NCBI RefSeq assembly: GCF_000019725.1
Contig: NC_010505.1
Location: forward strand, 3,289,001-3,353,000
DNA length: 64,000 nt
Source: Methylobacterium radiotolerans JCM 2831
GTDB lineage: Bacteria > Pseudomonadota > Alphaproteobacteria > Rhizobiales > Beijerinckiaceae
Reading direction: 5' to 3'
In this document: positions 53,708-60,818 of the stretch, in pieces
How the letters are laid out: the number at the start of each line of letters is the position of its first letter
Numbering within the stretch: the first letter of the stretch is position 1
The notes under the pieces: model-generated
What the model was told of the DNA's origin: nothing
What the model saw: the letters and a program-made list of their open reading frames with translations, nothing else
Databases searched by the model: none
Translations under genes and position numbers: made by a program

Positions 53708-53814
53708 TGATCCAGCATCGCCGCCGGGCTTTACGGTCCGGTAAACGAGAGTTGAAGCCGAACCGTTCAGGACCGGACTTCTTCCACGTCCAGACAGGGA
53801 TATCGGAGAGATCG

Positions 53815-54582
53815 ATGACGGATACCGCCCCCGAGTTCCTCACCGTCGGCACGGGCGACGCGGCCCGGCGCATCGCCGTGCGGGTGCGCGCGGGCGGCGG
53901 GCCGCCCGTGGTCTGGCTGGGCGGGTTTCGCTCCGACATGACCGCCACCAAGGCGACGGCCCTTGATGCCTGGGCAGCGCGGACGGGCCGGACGCTCATC
54001 CGGTTCGACTACGCCGCGCACGGCGCCTCGGGCGGGACCTTTACGGACTGCACCATCTCGTCCTGGCTCGAGGACGCGCAGGCCATCCTCGCGGCCTACG
54101 TCACCGAGGCACCGGTCCTCGTCGGCTCGTCGATGGGCGGCTGGATCGCCTGCCTGGCGGCCCGCGACCGTGTTGCCCGCGGGCAGGCGACGGCAGGGCT
54201 GGTGCTGATCGCGCCGGCCCTGGATTTCACGGAGGAGCTGATCTGGAACCGTCTCAGCGCGGCGGCCCGCGCGATGCTGATCCGGGACGGCGTCCTCAGG
54301 AAGCCCAGCGACTACGCGCCGGAGCCGGACCCGATCACGCGGGCCCTCATCGACGACGGCCGCCGTCACTGCATGCTGGGCGGCCCGGTGGACCCGGCCT
54401 GCCCGGTGCATATCCTCCAGGGCATGCGGGACACCGACGTCCCCTATACCCACGCCTTGAAGACAGTCGACCGCCTGCCGGCCGAGGGGACGGTGCTGAC
54501 GCTGATCGCCGACGGCGACCACCGCCTGTCGCGGCCGCGGGATATCGCGCGGCTCGTGGCGGCGGTGGCCGAGATCGCCTGA
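53815..54582 (+). CDS. Alpha/beta hydrolase (ABHD10-like serine esterase)
   Basis: A 255-aa hydrolase. The nucleophile elbow VGSSMGGWIA near residue 103, an acid near DTDVPY and the His in DGDHRLSRP near residue 240 form the catalytic triad. The RFDYAAHGASGG motif near 65 is typical of the family. It may be a thioesterase or carboxylesterase, as with mammalian ABHD10; the substrate is not known. ATG 53815 has CGGAGAG 5 bases upstream. It converges on the DUF1150 gene. Confidence 0.85.
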   Translation: MTDTAPEFLTVGTGDAARRIAVRVRAGGGPPVVWLGGFRSDMTATKATALDAWAARTGRTLIRFDYAAHGASGGTFTDCTISSWLEDAQAILAAYVTEAPVLVGSSMGGWIACLAARDRVARGQATAGLVLIAPALDFTEELIWNRLSAAARAMLIRDGVLRKPSDYAPEPDPITRALIDDGRRHCMLGGPVDPACPVHILQGMRDTDVPYTHALKTVDRLPAEGTVLTLIADGDHRLSRPRDIARLVAAVAEIA

Positions 54583-54602
54583 CCGGCCCCGGGTCGGGCC
54601 GG

Positions 54603-54887
54603 TCAGTGCAGGCTGACGGGCTGCAGGTCGTGCGCCGCGGCGTTGGCCAGGACGACATCCCGCGAATCGGCGAGCATGATCGGGGCGCCGCTCGCCGACA
54701 GCAGGGCGAACAGGTCGAGGCCGGGCGTCAGCTCGGGAGCCTGCGGGAAGAAGCGGCGGACCTCGTCGGACCGGATCGGCCGGACGTAGGCGATGTGCCC
54801 CTCGCCCAGCGCCGCGAGATCGGCGGCCTGGAACTCCGCCGGGTCGAGATCGGCGGGGGTCAGGGGAGACGGGTTCAGAACGGTCAT
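54603..54887 (-). CDS. DUF1150 protein, small heat-shock partner
   Basis: A 94-aa protein of the DUF1150 family, identified by ALGEGHIAYVRPIRSDEVRRFFPQA-like spacing (only the first part quoted) and GLDLFALLSASGAPIMLADSR. This family commonly follows hsp20 in alphaproteobacteria, as it does here after 101 bases. AGGAGGG directly precedes ATG 54887. It may modify small heat-shock protein action or be co-regulated in heat stress. Its biochemical role is unknown. Confidence 0.82.
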   Translation of the reverse strand: MTVLNPSPLTPADLDPAEFQAADLAALGEGHIAYVRPIRSDEVRRFFPQAPELTPGLDLFALLSASGAPIMLADSRDVVLANAAAHDLQPVSLH

Positions 54888-54988
54888 CAAGCCCTCCTGG
54901 GGTGGCAGAGCGTCCACCGCCGATCCTGAAGGCACCGGCGGCTCGACCCTGATGTGGGGATCCGCGCCGGCCAATCAATCGGTCGGCC

Positions 54989-55417
54989 TCAGCCGCGAGC
55001 CCCGATATCGATCTTGCGCACGATGCGGTCCGGCTCCGGCCGGACCAAGTCGATCGACAGGAGGCCGTTGGCGAGGTCGGCGCCGAGGACCTCCATGCCG
55101 TCCGCGAGCAGGAAGGCCCGCTGGAACTGGCGCGCCGCGATGCCGCGGTGGAGGAAGTGCCGCTCGCGCTCGTCCACCTGCCGGCCGCGCACGACGAGCT
55201 GGCTCTCCTCCAGCATCACGTCCAGCTGATCGCGGGTGAAGCCGGCCACCGCCAGGGTGATCCGGAGGCGCTCGGGCTCGCTCTCGGTGCGGGGCAGACG
55301 CTCGATGTTGTAGGGCGGGTAGCCGTCGTTGGCGGCCTTGGAGACCCGGTCGAGGGCCTGCTCGATCTCGTCGAAGCCGAGCAGGAACGGGTGCCCGAAG
55401 GGCGAGGATCGGGTCAT
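54989..55417 (-). CDS. Hsp20-family small heat-shock protein
   Basis: A 142-aa alpha-crystallin protein. The N-terminal FLLGFDEIEQALDRV segment precedes the crystallin domain (RITLAVAGFTRDQLDVML, then FLHRGIAARQFQRAF with the conserved RGIA-RxFxRxF pattern). The C-terminus ends with RKIDIGARG and lacks the usual I-x-I tail, or has only KIDI. It binds unfolding proteins without ATP. ATG 55417 is one of three nearby Met codons (55429, 55426, 55417), so the exact start is uncertain. DUF1150 follows it. Confidence 0.88.
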   Translation of the reverse strand: MTRSSPFGHPFLLGFDEIEQALDRVSKAANDGYPPYNIERLPRTESEPERLRITLAVAGFTRDQLDVMLEESQLVVRGRQVDERERHFLHRGIAARQFQRAFLLADGMEVLGADLANGLLSIDLVRPEPDRIVRKIDIGARG

Positions 55418-55824
55418 CGCGGCCATCATCCAGAAAGCGAAGCCTCCGACCCCGGGATCTGCCGCAATCCCGGGATGCCTGAGCACCTCGTCGACAGGAG
55501 CCCGCTCGAGGCAGCGCTCCGCCGGACGCGACGACGCCGGCAACACGGAGATATGGCCAAGGCCTTCCGGGCCATCAAGGGAGGAGGCCGGTTTCGCCGG
55601 ACGCCCGTGCGGCGCGCATATCCGGGATGTTTCGGCAAAAATCTGCGGGATCGATAGGCAAAGGCCCGAACAGCCACGCTTTCTTCTAACAGTTTGGAAC
55701 TGCTCTGATTTTCTCTTCGGGCCTTGATCCGGACAGCGGGCCTGGATACTGCCGCGACAGGCGACGATCCCGCTCCCGAGATTGATCGCCGCGATCTTTT
55801 TACGCGACGCGAGGCACCGGAGCC
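55418..55824. other. Non-coding gap upstream of hsp20
   Basis: A 407-base stretch with no gene that I accept. The part at about 55620-55720 has lower GC than the rest of the window, and a nested inverted repeat lies at 55661-55725. A 34-codon frame (55553-55657) is discussed under rejected items. A heat-shock promoter for hsp20 is expected here but I could not fix one. Confidence 0.4.
55661..55725. repeat. Nested inverted repeats, possible small RNA
   Basis: A perfect 10-bp inverted repeat, AAGGCCCGAA (55661-55670) and TTCGGGCCTT (55716-55725), encloses 45 bases that contain a second hairpin CAGTT-TGG-AACTG (55690-55702). The enclosed DNA is T-rich and poor in GC. A folded RNA of about 65 bases, an operator or a relic of a mobile element are possible. 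Confidence 0.45.
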
Positions 55825-56316
55825 GTGAGCACGCCCATGACCCCGTCGGACCATGCGGCGATGCGGCGCGTCGCCGACGTGTGCGGCGACGAGGCCGATA
55901 TCCTGGCGCTGTCGGTGGCGCGTTTCGTGGCGGCCGGCTACATGACCAGCGACGTCGCCTGCTGGAATGCGGCCTTCGACGGTGCCGAGCAGCTGCTCGG
56001 CCCGACGGAGGGCTGCCGCTTCGTCGCCTGCGTGGTCGCGATCATCCGGGCGCTGCGCGCGGAGCGCGACGGCGACTGGTCGTTCATGCCGGCGAGTTGC
56101 TGCCGCGTGACCGGCCACGAATGCGCGCTGGTGAAGCTGATCAACCGGGGCCGCCAGCGACTCTGGGCGGATCTCGAGGCGGCCGCGGCCGAGATCACCG
56201 GCCAGGACGCGGCGCCGCGCCTCGTGGCGGCGGTCCGCGCCGCGGTCGGGCCGCTGGACGCGGCGGCCGAGCGCCTCGCCCCGGCCACCTGCCCCGCCGG
56301 AACGGTGCTGCACTGA
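55825..56316 (+). CDS. Hypothetical cytosolic protein
   Basis: A 163-aa helical protein with no signal peptide or membrane segment. GTG 55825 (MSTPMTPSDH) has GGAG close in front; ATG 55837 is the alternative. It contains seven cysteines (for example ACVVAII, ASCCRVTGHEC and PATCPAG) and a conserved-looking GHECALVKLINRGR. I recognise no domain. It is followed 74 bases later by the exported protein gene before exbB. The codon use is like its neighbours, so it is probably real. The function is unknown. Confidence 0.6.
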   Translation: MSTPMTPSDHAAMRRVADVCGDEADILALSVARFVAAGYMTSDVACWNAAFDGAEQLLGPTEGCRFVACVVAIIRALRAERDGDWSFMPASCCRVTGHECALVKLINRGRQRLWADLEAAAAEITGQDAAPRLVAAVRAAVGPLDAAAERLAPATCPAGTVLH

Positions 56317-56390
56317 TCCCGCTCCCCGCCAACCCGGTCCGCGCGGCGAAAGCCGGCGGCCGGCGCAAACTCGAAGAGGATTTGGTCACG

Positions 56391-56861
56391 GTGCTTGCCC
56401 TGCGCGCTCCCCTGTACCGCCGTCGGATCGGGCGCATCGCCCTCGACACGGCGGCCTGCTTCGCGCTCTCGGCGCTCTTCGTCGTGTCGGCCCTGGCGCA
56501 GGACGCGCCCGAGAAGGCGCCGATCAAGCTGCAGCTCAACAAGGTCGAGACCGCGGGCGAGGCCTGCCGGATCACCATGGTGATCGACAACAAGGGGTCC
56601 GGCCTCAAGTCCTACAAGGTGGATCTCTTCGCGTTCGACCCCGAGGGCGTCGCGCAGAAGCGGGTGGCCGTCGAGCTCGGTCCGCTGCCGCCGAAGAAGA
56701 CCACCGTGAAGATTTTCGATTTCCCCGGCATCGCCTGCAACAAGGTCGGTCGCGTCCTCTTGAACGACGTTCTGACCTGCGACGGCGGCGACGCCGGCCG
56801 CGAGGCCTGCCTCGAGCGGACCGAGACCGAAAGCAAGGCCGGCCTCCCGTTCGACCGCTGA
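56391..56861 (+). CDS. Exported hypothetical protein upstream of exbB
   Basis: A 156-aa protein with a long signal peptide (arginines at residues 9-12 and 14, a hydrophobic core AACFALSALFVVSALAQ, cleavage near residue 36). The mature part is beta-rich with four cysteines (EACRITMVIDNKG, GIACNKVG, VLTCDGG, REACLER). GTG 56391 has AGAGGA about 10 bases upstream; TTG 56382 is possible. It lies 132 bases before exbB, the TonB-system genes. A periplasmic partner of that system, or a general stress protein, are guesses. Confidence 0.65.
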   Translation: MLALRAPLYRRRIGRIALDTAACFALSALFVVSALAQDAPEKAPIKLQLNKVETAGEACRITMVIDNKGSGLKSYKVDLFAFDPEGVAQKRVAVELGPLPPKKTTVKIFDFPGIACNKVGRVLLNDVLTCDGGDAGREACLERTETESKAGLPFDR

Positions 56862-56993
56862 TGCAGGTGGTGTGACGGTCGACGAGACCAAACCGCCCGG
56901 CGGCGAGGGCCGCCGGGCGGCCTGCGGCTTTCGCCGCACCCCGAGACGATGGCGGCGCAAGGCCGCGTGAGACCAGGACGCCAGGAGCCCGCG

Positions 56994-57683
56994 ATGGACC
57001 CGACACAAGCCCCGATCGAGGCGGCCCACGACTTCTCGTTCCTCGGCCTGTTCCTGCAGGCCGACCCGATCGTGAAGGGCGTGATGATCCTGCTGGTGAT
57101 CGCCTCGATCGCCTGCTGGACCGTGGTGTTCGAGAAGGTGATCCGGCTCGCCGCCGCGCGGCGCCAGGCCAAGGCCTTCGCGAACTTGGTCCGCTCCGGC
57201 GGCAGCCTCGACGGCGAGCATCGCGGCATCGCCGGCCACGTGGTGAAGGCGGCGATCGACGCGTGGCGCGATCAGGATTCCTCCGAGACCCGGGCCGAGC
57301 GCCGCGACCGCATCGAGCGGGCGATGAAGGGCGCCCTCACCATCGAGGTGAAGCGCCTGCGCACCGGCCTGTCGCTGCTGGCGACCTCGGGCTCCACGGC
57401 CCCGTTCGTCGGGCTGTTCGGCACCGTCTGGGGCATCATGAACTCGTTCTCGTCCATCGCCCGCAGCCAGGACACCTCGCTCGCCGTGGTGGCGCCGGGC
57501 ATCGCGGAAGCCCTGTTCGCGACCGCGATCGGTCTCGTCGTCGCGATCCCGGCGGTGATGGCCTACAACAAGCTCGCGAGCGACGTGAGCGGCATCCAGA
57601 GCACCTTCTCGTCCTACATCTCGGTCCTGGGCAACCGCCTCGCGCGCGACCGCGCCGGCGCCCACCGCGCGGCCGCCGAGTAG
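56994..57683 (+). CDS. exbB: ExbB/TolQ-family proton channel
   Basis: A 229-aa inner-membrane protein with three helices: residues about 25-45, 135-155 and 170-190. The conserved LLATSGSTAPFVGLFGTVWGIM loop and APGIAEALFATAIGLVVAIPA contain the family's key residues. With ExbD it uses proton flow to drive TonB. ATG 56994 has AGGAG 7 bases upstream. It is followed after 54 bases by exbD and then tonB, so an ExbB rather than TolQ role is favoured. TolA, TolB and Pal are not adjacent. Confidence 0.92.
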   Translation: MDPTQAPIEAAHDFSFLGLFLQADPIVKGVMILLVIASIACWTVVFEKVIRLAAARRQAKAFANLVRSGGSLDGEHRGIAGHVVKAAIDAWRDQDSSETRAERRDRIERAMKGALTIEVKRLRTGLSLLATSGSTAPFVGLFGTVWGIMNSFSSIARSQDTSLAVVAPGIAEALFATAIGLVVAIPAVMAYNKLASDVSGIQSTFSSYISVLGNRLARDRAGAHRAAAE

Positions 57684-57737
57684 AGCGACCGGCGCCCGCC
57701 CCCAGAGAGCCGAACGTAAAGGTACCGGAGACGCCCC

Positions 57738-58214
57738 ATGGCGATGGGATCCATTCGCGCGAACGACGACGACGACCTCGACGACGTGCCGATGTCCGAC
57801 ATCAACGTCACCCCGATGGTCGACGTGATGCTCGTGCTGCTGATCATCTTCATGGTCGCCGCGCCGCTGATGACCACCGGCGTTCCGGTCCAGCTGCCGA
57901 AGACCGCGGCCCCCAAGGTCGCGCAGTCGAAGAAGCCCGCCGAGGTGACGGTCGACAAGGACGGCAACCCGTCCATCGCCAAGGAGGTGTTCACGATGGA
58001 GAGCATCGTGCCGCGCCTGCGCGAGATGGCCGCCGCCGACAAGGACCAGGTCATCCTCGTGCGCGGCGACCGCGACGTGCCCTACGGCAAGGTCATGGAG
58101 GTCATGGGCCTCGTCGGGCAGGCCGGCTTCACCAAGGTGTCGCTGATCGCGCAGTCGCCCGGCGGCGCCGCTCCGGCCTCGCCCGCCGCCGCCCCCGCAG
58201 GGACCGCGCGCTGA
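57738..58214 (+). CDS. exbD: ExbD/TolR-family protein
   Basis: A 158-aa protein with one N-terminal membrane helix (VTPMVDVMLVLLIIFMVAAPL, quoted only in part here) containing the essential aspartate (Asp29). A periplasmic domain follows with LPKTAAPKVAQSKKPAEVTV and the GKVMEVMGLVGQAGFTKVSL segment. The Ala/Pro-rich C-terminus is an extension. It forms the ExbBD motor. ATG 57738 starts MAMGSIRANDDDDLDD. It ends 4 bases before tonB. Confidence 0.92.
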   Translation: MAMGSIRANDDDDLDDVPMSDINVTPMVDVMLVLLIIFMVAAPLMTTGVPVQLPKTAAPKVAQSKKPAEVTVDKDGNPSIAKEVFTMESIVPRLREMAAADKDQVILVRGDRDVPYGKVMEVMGLVGQAGFTKVSLIAQSPGGAAPASPAAAPAGTAR

Positions 58215-58218
58215 CCCG

Positions 58219-59214
58219 ATGAGCACCTACACGTCGACGGATATGCCGGCCGGTCTCGGCGAGCGCCGCCCGTCCGGGCTGCTCGCCGCCTTCCTGGTTG
58301 CCCTGGGCCTGCACGCCTGCGTGCTCGCCGCGGTGATGTTCCTGCGGCTCTCCCCGCCCGCACCGCCCGGCGAGCAGCAGATCACCGTCGACCTCGCGCC
58401 GCTCATGACCGACGCGGCCACCGAGGCGCCGGCGGAGCAGCAGATGAGCCAGGAGGCCCCTCCGGAGACGAAGCCGGTGGACGCGCCGCCGGACGAGGCC
58501 GTCCAGCCGCCGCCGCCGACCGAGATGACCGAGGTGAAGCCGGAGGACACCCAGGCGGTCGAGATGCCGCAGGAGGCTCAGCCCGTCGAGGCGCAGAGTC
58601 AGGTCATCACCTCCGCGTCCGAGGCCGCCGAGCCGCTGGCACCGCCGCCCACGGAGGTCGCGAAGTCCGTGGAGCCGCCGAAGCCGACGCCCGATCCGGC
58701 CAAGCTGAAGGCGGAACGGGAAGCCAAGCTGCGCAAGATCCGGGAGGAGAAGCTCCGCGAGCAGAAGCGCGAGGAGGCCCGGCAGGAGCGCCTGGAGGAG
58801 ATCCGCGAGGCGAAGGCCAAGGCCGCGCGCGAGGCCAAGGCCCGCGAGGCCAAGGCCCGGGCGGGCGCCGAGCGGAGTTCGGCGTCGGCCTCGCGCGAGA
58901 ACGCGGCCGGCCGGGCCGCCGCGGGCAACGATCCGAGCGCCATGCGGCAGTGGCAGGGCGCGATCAGCGCGACGATCCACAGCCGGATGAACGTGAACGC
59001 GGCCGTCGGCACCGGCGGCGGGACCGCGGTGGTGCGGTTCACCGTGATGCGCTCGGGTCAGGTGACGGGAGCGGGCGTGGCCCGCTCCAGCGGGATCGGC
59101 CAGATCGACAGCGCCGCCCTCGCGGCGGTGCGCGGCTCCATGCCGGCCGCACCCGCGGGCGTGACGCAGTCGAGCCTCTCGATCTCCATTCCGCTCAACT
59201 TCCGCGTGCGTTGA
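58219..59214 (+). CDS. tonB: TonB family protein
   Basis: A 331-aa protein. A membrane helix at residues about 22-42 anchors it. A Pro/Glu-rich segment and a charged, Lys/Glu/Arg/Ala coiled stretch (KAEREAKLRKIREEKLREQK) follow. The C-terminal TonB-type domain (TVMRSGQVTGAGVARSSGIG) is at about residues 240-331. It transmits ExbBD energy to outer-membrane receptors that import cobalamin, heme or siderophores. ATG 58219 is the first start, just after exbD. The long charged spacer would span the periplasm. Confidence 0.92.
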   Translation: MSTYTSTDMPAGLGERRPSGLLAAFLVALGLHACVLAAVMFLRLSPPAPPGEQQITVDLAPLMTDAATEAPAEQQMSQEAPPETKPVDAPPDEAVQPPPPTEMTEVKPEDTQAVEMPQEAQPVEAQSQVITSASEAAEPLAPPPTEVAKSVEPPKPTPDPAKLKAEREAKLRKIREEKLREQKREEARQERLEEIREAKAKAAREAKAREAKARAGAERSSASASRENAAGRAAAGNDPSAMRQWQGAISATIHSRMNVNAAVGTGGGTAVVRFTVMRSGQVTGAGVARSSGIGQIDSAALAAVRGSMPAAPAGVTQSSLSISIPLNFRVR

Positions 59215-59236
59215 TCGGGCGACGATCGGGCCCGAT
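59214..59236 (+). terminator. Terminator-like hairpin after tonB
   Basis: ATCGGGC (59214-59220) and GCCCGAT (59230-59236) pair with a 9-base loop, overlapping the last base of the tonB stop codon. A second imperfect hairpin, GCCCTCC (59368-59374) with GGAGGGC (59397-59403), lies further on. The remaining 298-base gap to 59513 has no gene I can support. Confidence 0.35.
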
Positions 59237-59512
59237 TCCACTCGGCTGAACATGGGCGCGGTCCGGATCGTCCAGCGGACGCGTACGAATAGTGTGCGCC
59301 GTCCGTCCCGGCCGGCGATCCGGATTCGCCATCGGCCGCGCGGGCATGCTAAAGCCTTCGTGAACCTGCCCTCCCCGCGCGCCTGACGGCGATGCGGGAG
59401 GGCGCCGATCCGGCCTTGCCCTCCGCCCCTCGAACAGGCCGGACCCGCTCAGACCCCGTCCCGCGCAGGCTGCGCCGGGTCGGATCCGTCGAGCCGGGGT
59501 GAAAGGGACAGG

Positions 59513-59830
59513 ATGAGCGACGACACTGAGTACGACCTCGACGAGGTGAATGCCACCCGCGACGCGGAGGCGGAAGCCAAGACCCGCGCCGAGAACCGCG
59601 CCGAGCGCGCGGAACGGGCGGAGCGCATGGCTCGCGAGGGCGCCCAGGCGATGGCGGAGCACCACGCGGCCATCAAGGCGATGGACGAGCGGACCGTGCG
59701 GCTGCGCTCGCTCCGGCTCGCCAAGGAGGCCGCGGACGCGCAGGCCAAGGCGGCCGAGAAGGAAGCCAAGGCGGCCGCCAAGGGCAGCGCGAAGAAGGCC
59801 GCGCCGAAGAAGACGACCGCGAAGGGCTAG
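59513..59830 (+). CDS. Basic coiled-coil hypothetical protein
   Basis: A 105-aa protein. An acidic N-terminus (MSDDTEYDLDEVNATRD) is followed by an Ala/Glu/Arg coiled coil (AENRAERAERAERMAREGAQ) and a Lys/Ala-rich tail (AKGSAKKAAPKKTTAKG) like histone H1-type tails. No enzymatic motif is seen. It may bind nucleic acids or form a coiled coil. GGGACAGG just before ATG 59513 is the ribosome-binding site. It is followed after 6 bases by an antitoxin-like gene, so the two are likely cotranscribed. Confidence 0.65.
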   Translation: MSDDTEYDLDEVNATRDAEAEAKTRAENRAERAERAERMAREGAQAMAEHHAAIKAMDERTVRLRSLRLAKEAADAQAKAAEKEAKAAAKGSAKKAAPKKTTAKG

Positions 59831-59836
59831 AGGTCG

Positions 59837-60097
59837 ATGGCCGAAGACCGCAATCGCCGCCGCTTCAGCGACCCGCGCGCGGCAGCCGAGGCGGCGTTCC
59901 GGGCCGCCACCAGTCCGAAGCCCGCCGCCCCGCCGCCGCAGGCGGCGCCACGGCCGGCTGCGATCCCGGGCTCGCGGGAAGTGGTGAGCCTGCGCCTCGA
60001 CAGCGCCGTGCTCGCCCATTTCCAGAAGGACGGGCCGGGCTGGCAGGACCGCATCAACGAGGCGCTCAAGGCCCTCGTCCCGGCGGCCGAGGCCTGA
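59837..60097 (+). CDS. BrnA-like antitoxin-domain protein without an adjacent BrnT
   Basis: An 86-aa protein whose C-terminal half resembles BrnA antitoxins: REVVSLRLDSAVLAHFQKDG and PGWQDRINEALKALV. The N-terminus is Pro/Ala-rich. BrnA is the DNA-binding antitoxin of the BrnT/BrnA system, in which brnT normally lies directly upstream. Here the upstream gene encodes a different, basic coiled-coil protein. It could be an orphan regulator. ATG 59837 is 6 bases after the previous stop, with AGGTCG in front. Confidence 0.65.
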   Translation: MAEDRNRRRFSDPRAAAEAAFRAATSPKPAAPPPQAAPRPAAIPGSREVVSLRLDSAVLAHFQKDGPGWQDRINEALKALVPAAEA

Positions 60098-60138
60098 AAG
60101 CCGTCGGGCCAGGAAGCCCTCGATCCCGGAACAGGCGC

Positions 60139-60618
60139 TCAGACCGGCTTCGGCCGCTCGCGAAGGATCCGGTTCACCGCCCGGTCGAGGGCTGACAGGA
60201 ATGCCGACCGATCGGCGCGCGAGAAGGGCTTCGGCCCGCCCGTGATGGTGCCGGCCTCGCGCAACGATTGCATCAAGTCGCGGGTGGCGAGGGCGAGGCC
60301 GATCCCGGCCTCGCTGAACGGCTTGCCGGTGAACGCCAGGACCGTGGCCCCGGCCTTCACGCAGCGCGCGGCCAGCGGGACGTCGGCGGTGAGCACGATG
60401 CTCCCGGGCCCGGCCCGCGCGGCGATCCAGTCGTCGGCGGCATCGAGTTCCGGGCCGACGACCACCCGCTCGATCCAGGGCTCGCGCGGAAGGTTCAGCA
60501 CGCTGTTGGCGACGACGTGGACGGTCAGGCCGTAGCGTTCGGCGACCCGGTAGGTCTCGTCCTTGACCGGGCAGGCGTCGGCGTCGAGGTAGATCGGCGG
60601 GCGCGGCGCGACACTCAT
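60139..60618 (-). CDS. YaiI/YqxD-family (UPF0178, DUF188) protein
   Basis: A 159-aa protein. YLDADACPVKDETYR near residue 10, VVANSVLNLP near 36, DAADDWIAARAGPGSIVLTAD near 58 and the C-terminal GGPKPFSRADRSAFL segment are the family blocks. The acidic residues suggest a PIN-like nuclease fold, but the activity is unproven. It is the last gene of a minus-strand unit with the adenylate cyclase and a small membrane protein. ATG 60618 overlaps the preceding stop. Confidence 0.88.
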   Translation of the reverse strand: MSVAPRPPIYLDADACPVKDETYRVAERYGLTVHVVANSVLNLPREPWIERVVVGPELDAADDWIAARAGPGSIVLTADVPLAARCVKAGATVLAFTGKPFSEAGIGLALATRDLMQSLREAGTITGGPKPFSRADRSAFLSALDRAVNRILRERPKPV

Positions 60619-60818
60619 GGGCGGGGTACAAGCTTCGAGGTGAAGCCTGCCAGGATGAGGAGCACGCCCAGGGCGAACTGCCCGTGCTCGATATCGCCGC
60701 CCACCGACAGCACGATGGCGCGGCCGAAGACGACGAGTCCGATCAGCGGCAGCCCGAAGCGCAGCGCCATCTTCACGGCGATCAGGGCGTTCGCCCGCGC
60801 GGTGCTCGACCCGGACAT
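60615..60818 (-). CDS. Small two-helix membrane protein
   Basis: A 67-aa protein with two hydrophobic stretches at about residues 18-38 (ALRFGLPLIGLVVFGRAIVL) and 46-62 (GQFALGVLLILAGFTSKL). It starts at ATG 60818, sharing a base with the adenylate cyclase stop (TGATG). It overlaps the YaiI gene at its other end. It probably sits in the inner membrane. I recognise no family. The coupling suggests coexpression with the cyclase. Confidence 0.65.
   Translation of the reverse strand: MSGSSTARANALIAVKMALRFGLPLIGLVVFGRAIVLSVGGDIEHGQFALGVLLILAGFTSKLVPRP

Noticed and set aside
55500..55580. CTTG and CCATAT elements as a heat-shock sigma promoter for hsp20
   Set aside because: The spacing (19 bases) and the -10 match are poor, and the position is not convincing enough to annotate.
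55553..55657. A 34-codon basic frame (MAKAFRAIKGGGRF...) in the gap upstream of hsp20
   Set aside because: GGAGAT lies only 2 bases from the ATG, there is no operon context and no other support. It could be real but I cannot defend it.
55696..55720. A GGAAC element near the hsp20 gap as a second EcfG promoter
   Set aside because: The second box at the right distance reads TCGG or CGGG, not CGTT, so the match is too weak.
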